Positions 6,807 to 8,405 of a DNA stretch of 8,405 nt are shown one piece after another. Made by a program: the position numbers and the translations under genes. Within the stretch, counting starts at the first letter, position 1. The number at the start of each line of letters is the position of its first letter. This stretch comes from Chloroflexota bacterium (GTDB lineage Bacteria > Chloroflexota > Anaerolineae > Aggregatilineales > Phototrophicaceae). Location of the stretch: assembly GCA_010092805.1 (NCBI GenBank), contig JAADYY010000736.1, positions 1 through 8,405 of the forward strand, written 5' to 3'. The notes beneath the pieces were generated by a model that worked only from the letters and a program-made list of their open reading frames with translations, did no database searches and had not been told where the DNA came from.

Positions 6807-6977
6807 CTCCTGAGATCGACACACAGCGCAGCAATCATCTGGGTAAATATTTGCAGGCCAGAATGTGTCACAGCGCCGCTTACAGCGCTATGACGGCGGG
6901 TGTGGGATTGCGGGTTTAAGTGGGAAAACTGTTAGCTTTTCAACCAAAATCAAACGGATCTAAGCCCTCATTCTAAG
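6807..6977. other. Gene-free spacer with one imperfect hairpin
   Basis: No ORF with family resemblance or a ribosome site is seen on either strand. The one clear structure is an imperfect inverted repeat, GTCACAGCGC (6867-6876) and GCGCTATGAC (6885-6894): 10 base pairs with a single mismatch around an 8-base loop. No T run follows it, so it is not a terminator. It could be a protein-binding site or chance. Confidence 0.4.
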
Positions 6978-7006
6978 TGGACAAAGCGCGGTGCCCATGC
7001 TAAATT
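6978..7006 (+). promoter_or_regulatory. Putative promoter for the nrdJ leader
   Basis: TGGACA (6978-6983, 5 of 6) and TAAATT (7001-7006, 4 of 6) have an exact 17-base spacer, and TGC at 6998-7000 makes the -10 extended. This is the best promoter-like sequence in the ftsZ-nrdJ gap. The predicted start near 7013 would give nrdJ a leader of about 300 bases. Confidence 0.5.
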
Positions 7007-7047
7007 ACTTCTGACTCAGATCGAAAACGTCGTGACGACCGAGCGCG

Positions 7048-7080
7048 AACCGCCCATCAACTTCGGCGGGTTTTCTTTCT
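7048..7080 (+). terminator. Terminator-like hairpin in the nrdJ leader (possible attenuator)
   Basis: CCGCC (7050-7054) pairs with GGCGG (7065-7069) around a 10-base loop. Outer AA (7048-7049) and TT (7071-7072) can add pairs past a bulged G. A T-rich stretch, TTTTCTTTCT (7071-7080), follows. It lies about 40 bases after the predicted start at 7013, so it could end a short RNA of 60-70 bases or act as an attenuator. The stem is short, so efficiency is doubtful. Confidence 0.4.
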
Positions 7081-7113
7081 GTGGTACCGATGTCGTTTGA
7101 TCAAGGCGCGGCG

Positions 7114-7134
7114 ATCCGCACACAGGGTGCGGAT
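7114..7134 (+). repeat. Perfect 8-base-pair hairpin in the nrdJ leader
   Basis: ATCCGCAC (7114-7121) and GTGCGGAT (7127-7134) flank the 5-base loop ACAGG. It is a compact, stable stem, and an A-rich stretch rather than T follows, so it is a structural element or binding site and not a terminator. Confidence 0.5.
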
Positions 7135-7156
7135 AAGAGAAACAATCGGCAGCGAG

Positions 7157-7189
7157 CCAATTTTCGTAGCACAATTGGGTGCTCTGCGA
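7157..7189 (+). repeat. Two mutually exclusive hairpins in the nrdJ leader
   Basis: CCAATT (7157-7162) can pair with AATTGG (7173-7178). Alternatively AGCAC (7168-7172) can pair with GTGCT (7179-7183), extended by TCG (7164-7166) with CGA (7187-7189) past small internal loops. The two stems interleave with no linking bases, so both cannot form together. This is a switch-like layout, though short. Confidence 0.35.
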
Positions 7190-7202
7190 TGAAACGAGCG
7201 TG

Positions 7203-7236
7203 AACAAGCGCAGATCGTGATGATTTGCGCTTTGTT
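7203..7236 (+). repeat. 10-base-pair hairpin with one bulge, before nrdJ
   Basis: AACAAGCGCA (7203-7212) pairs with TGCGC and TTGTT (7226-7236) with one bulged T and a 13-base loop. It is the longest stem in the leader and ends 80 bases before the nrdJ ATG. The sequence after it is only loosely T-rich, so terminator action is uncertain. Confidence 0.4.
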
Positions 7237-7265
7237 GTCTCTGAATTTATTTCATTTCGCCTTAC

Positions 7266-7299
7266 GCCGACTTTAGATCGGCACCATTTTGTTCGGCAC
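7266..7299. repeat. Short hairpin and TCGGCAC direct repeat near the nrdJ start
   Basis: GCCGA (7266-7270) and TCGGC (7278-7282) form a 5-base-pair stem with a 7-base loop. TCGGCAC occurs at 7278-7284 and again at 7293-7299, 15 bases apart, ending 18 bases before the nrdJ ATG. It could be a binding site or chance. It does not look like an NrdR box, the known A/T-rich palindromic regulator site of reductase genes. Confidence 0.25.
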
Positions 7300-7303
7300 G
7301 CAT

Positions 7304-7308
7304 AAGGA
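7304..7308 (+). promoter_or_regulatory. Ribosome binding site of nrdJ
   Basis: AAGGA with 8 bases before ATG 7317 fixes the start of the reductase. Confidence 0.6.
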
Positions 7309-7316
7309 TAGACGCG

Positions 7317-8405
7317 ATGGTGGAATATTCGGCTCCCAAAAACACCCTCCACGATTTGGGGTATAAGATCTTCCTCGACCGGTACGCGCAAAAGGACGTG
7401 ACGCGCGCGACGCTGGCCGTCGGCGATACGGTGATTGTCGTCGTGGATGGCCAAACGGGTCAGCGTGAGGTCGGCACGGTGACGGCTATGAATCTGCCGG
7501 AAGTGACTATTGAGCTGCTGGATGGCGAAGTGGTCACGCGCGAACTGGCGCAGGTCGACAAGCCGCTGGAAACCGACCCGGCCCAGATGATGGCACGGGT
7601 GGCGCGCGGGATCGCGGGGGTGGAAGCGACGGCGGAACTCCGTGAACAATGGGCAGAGCGTTTCCGCTGGCTGCTGGATGATTTCAAGTTCGTGCCCGCC
7701 GGGCGCATCCTGGCCGCTGCGGGCACGGATCAGGCGTTGACCTTCTACAACTGCTACGTGATCCCCAGCCCCAGCGATTCGCGCAACGGCATCATCGAGA
7801 CGCTGCGCCAGATGACGGAAATTATGTCGCGCGGTGGTGGCGTGGGCATCAACATCTCTAGCCTGCGCCCGCGCCATGCCTATGTGCGCGGCGTCAACGG
7901 GCGTTCGAGCGGTGCGGTATCCTGGGGGGCGCTCTACAGCTTCGTCACGGGATTGATCGAGCAGGGTGGCAGCCGGCGCGGGGCGCTGATGTTGATTCTC
8001 AACGACTGGCACCCCGACGTGTTCGACTTCATCAACAGCAAGCGCGAGGCGGGCAAGATCACCAACGCCAACATCAGTGTCGGCGTTTCGGATAAGCTGA
8101 TGGATGCCATCAAAGCGGATGCGGATTGGGAACTGGTGTTCCCGGATACGACGGCCCCGGAATACGACGCGCACTGGGACGGCGATCTGGACGCTTGGAC
8201 GGCGGCGGGTTACCCGGTGGTGCATCATCAGACCGTCAAGGCGCGTGAGCTGTGGAACGCGCTCATCGAGAGCGCGTGGGCCAGCGCCGAGCCGGGCGTC
8301 TGGTTCCGCGAGCGCGCCAACAAGATGTCCAACAGCCACTACTTCCACTCGCTCATCGCCACCAACCCATGTGTCACCGGCGACACGCTGATCTACACAG
8401 ATTCC
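7317..8405 (+). CDS. nrdJ: Class II (B12-dependent) ribonucleotide reductase NrdJ, N-terminal part, intein-interrupted
   Basis: The first 363 codons of a gene that leaves the window. The enzyme reduces ribonucleotides to deoxyribonucleotides in the cytoplasm, using adenosylcobalamin to make a thiyl radical, so it needs no oxygen and no small subunit. Seen: an N-terminal stretch with L-G-Y-K-I-F-L-D-R-Y-A (14-24); an added small beta-rich segment (about 32-80, from L-A-V-G-D-T-V-I to V-V-T-R-E-L) as found in some NrdJ lineages; P-A-G-R-I-L-A-A-A-G (127-136); F-Y-N-C (143-146), whose Cys146 is probably one of the redox pair; S-R-G-G-G-V-G-I-N-I-S-S-L-R-P (171-185); G-A-L-M-L-I-L-N-D-W-H-P-D (222-234); and A-T-N-P-C (348-352). 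The usual continuation G-E-Q is absent because an intein begins at Cys352. ATG 7317 has AAGGA at 8 bases. It may be controlled by the structured leader upstream. Confidence 0.93.
   Translation, partial: MVEYSAPKNTLHDLGYKIFLDRYAQKDVTRATLAVGDTVIVVVDGQTGQREVGTVTAMNLPEVTIELLDGEVVTRELAQVDKPLETDPAQMMARVARGIAGVEATAELREQWAERFRWLLDDFKFVPAGRILAAAGTDQALTFYNCYVIPSPSDSRNGIIETLRQMTEIMSRGGGVGINISSLRPRHAYVRGVNGRSSGAVSWGALYSFVTGLIEQGGSRRGALMLILNDWHPDVFDFINSKREAGKITNANISVGVSDKLMDAIKADADWELVFPDTTAPEYDAHWDGDLDAWTAAGYPVVHHQTVKARELWNALIESAWASAEPGVWFRERANKMSNSHYFHSLIATNPCVTGDTLIYTDS
8370..8405 (+). other. N-terminus of an intein inside NrdJ (cut by window end)
   Basis: From codon 352 the reading frame gives C-V-T-G-D-T-L-I-Y-T-D-S. 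This matches the intein N-terminal splicing block A: Cys1 followed by x-x-G-D-T and hydrophobic residues. It does not match NrdJ, which continues N-P-C-G-E at this point. The N-P before it is the end of the N-extein. Since the +1 residue after an intein must be Cys, Ser or Thr, the C-extein most likely starts with the displaced Cys of C-G-E, the thiyl-radical cysteine, so the protein would be inactive until spliced. Only 12 residues are visible, so the later blocks, a homing endonuclease and the C-terminal His-Asn cannot be judged. Confidence 0.85.

Larger units (their letters stand above)
7013..7316 (+). ncRNA. Candidate structured 5' leader of nrdJ (or short RNA plus leader)
   Basis: No credible gene is seen in these 304 bases, but several inverted repeats lie between the promoter candidate and the nrdJ start: 7029-7039, 7050-7069, 7114-7134, 7157-7183, 7203-7236 and 7266-7282. 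This density, with the distance from promoter to gene, suggests a folded regulatory leader. The cobalamin riboswitch was considered because NrdJ uses B12, but I cannot find its conserved core or a B12-box-like GCCACTG. I recall that comparative genomics has reported a conserved RNA upstream of nrdJ genes; I cannot tell whether this matches it. Some of the hairpins may be chance. Confidence 0.3.

Noticed and set aside
7090..7203. 37-codon plus-strand ORF in the nrdJ leader, starting at ATG 7090
   Set aside because: No Shine-Dalgarno, no recognisable sequence, and it runs through the hairpins of the leader.
7016..7207. 63-codon minus-strand ORF in the ftsZ-nrdJ spacer
   Set aside because: No family resemblance and no clear ribosome site, and it covers several inverted repeats better explained as RNA or DNA structure.
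7013..7316. Cobalamin riboswitch upstream of nrdJ
   Set aside because: The B12-box-like GCCACTG and the conserved core could not be found by eye; cobalamin switches also more often control B12-independent isozymes and B12 transport genes.
6807..7316. tRNA, SRP RNA or CRISPR array in the spacer
   Set aside because: No TTCGA-type T-loop with paired arms, no SRP core motif, and no regularly spaced direct repeats were found.
7101..8348. Long minus-strand open frame (415 codons) opposite nrdJ
   Set aside because: It is rich in Arg, His and Asp, matches no family, and is explained by the codon bias of nrdJ on the + strand.

Overview
The window reads as a chromosomal core region of a moderately GC-rich bacterium. 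It holds the downstream half of a division and cell wall (dcw) cluster, followed by the start of a vitamin B12-dependent ribonucleotide reductase gene. All recognised genes are on the + strand. The gene order, the CvpA-like protein inside the cluster, the FtsZ tail and the type of NrdJ suggest a member of the Chloroflexota (Anaerolineae-like). That placement is an inference from general resemblance, not from a search.

Layout. Positions 1-267 are the C-terminal end of murG. It overlaps by 4 bases a small multi-membrane-span CvpA-like protein (264-800). A 70-base gap follows, holding a strong Shine-Dalgarno sequence that serves an 18-codon Cys/Trp-rich mini-ORF (822-878) rather than murC. The mini-ORF's stop codon lies just inside the start of murC (871-2289). 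murC overlaps murB (2286-3185) by 4 bases. A promoter-like extended -10 lies in the murB-ftsQ gap, and ftsQ (3280-4110) and ftsA (4120-5358) are 9 bases apart. The 208-base gap before ftsZ has its own promoter-like sequence and a perfect 14-base palindrome just after the predicted transcription start. ftsZ (best start 5567, end 6718) closes with a strong intrinsic terminator (6744-6806).

Positions 6807-7316 contain no convincing gene. They hold a good promoter candidate (6978-7006) and then about 300 bases rich in inverted repeats. This looks like a long structured leader for nrdJ, or a short RNA followed by a second nrdJ promoter. nrdJ starts at 7317 and runs off the window. Just before the end, the expected active-site motif N-P-C-G-E is replaced by N-P-C-V-T-G-D-T-L-I, a typical intein N-terminus, so the gene is almost certainly interrupted by an intein at its catalytic thiyl-radical cysteine.

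How the genes work together. MurC and MurB act in the cytoplasmic UDP-MurNAc branch of peptidoglycan synthesis. MurG makes lipid II at the membrane. FtsQ, FtsA and FtsZ build the divisome that directs wall synthesis to midcell. NrdJ supplies deoxyribonucleotides for the replication that precedes division. The terminator after ftsZ marks the end of the dcw unit.
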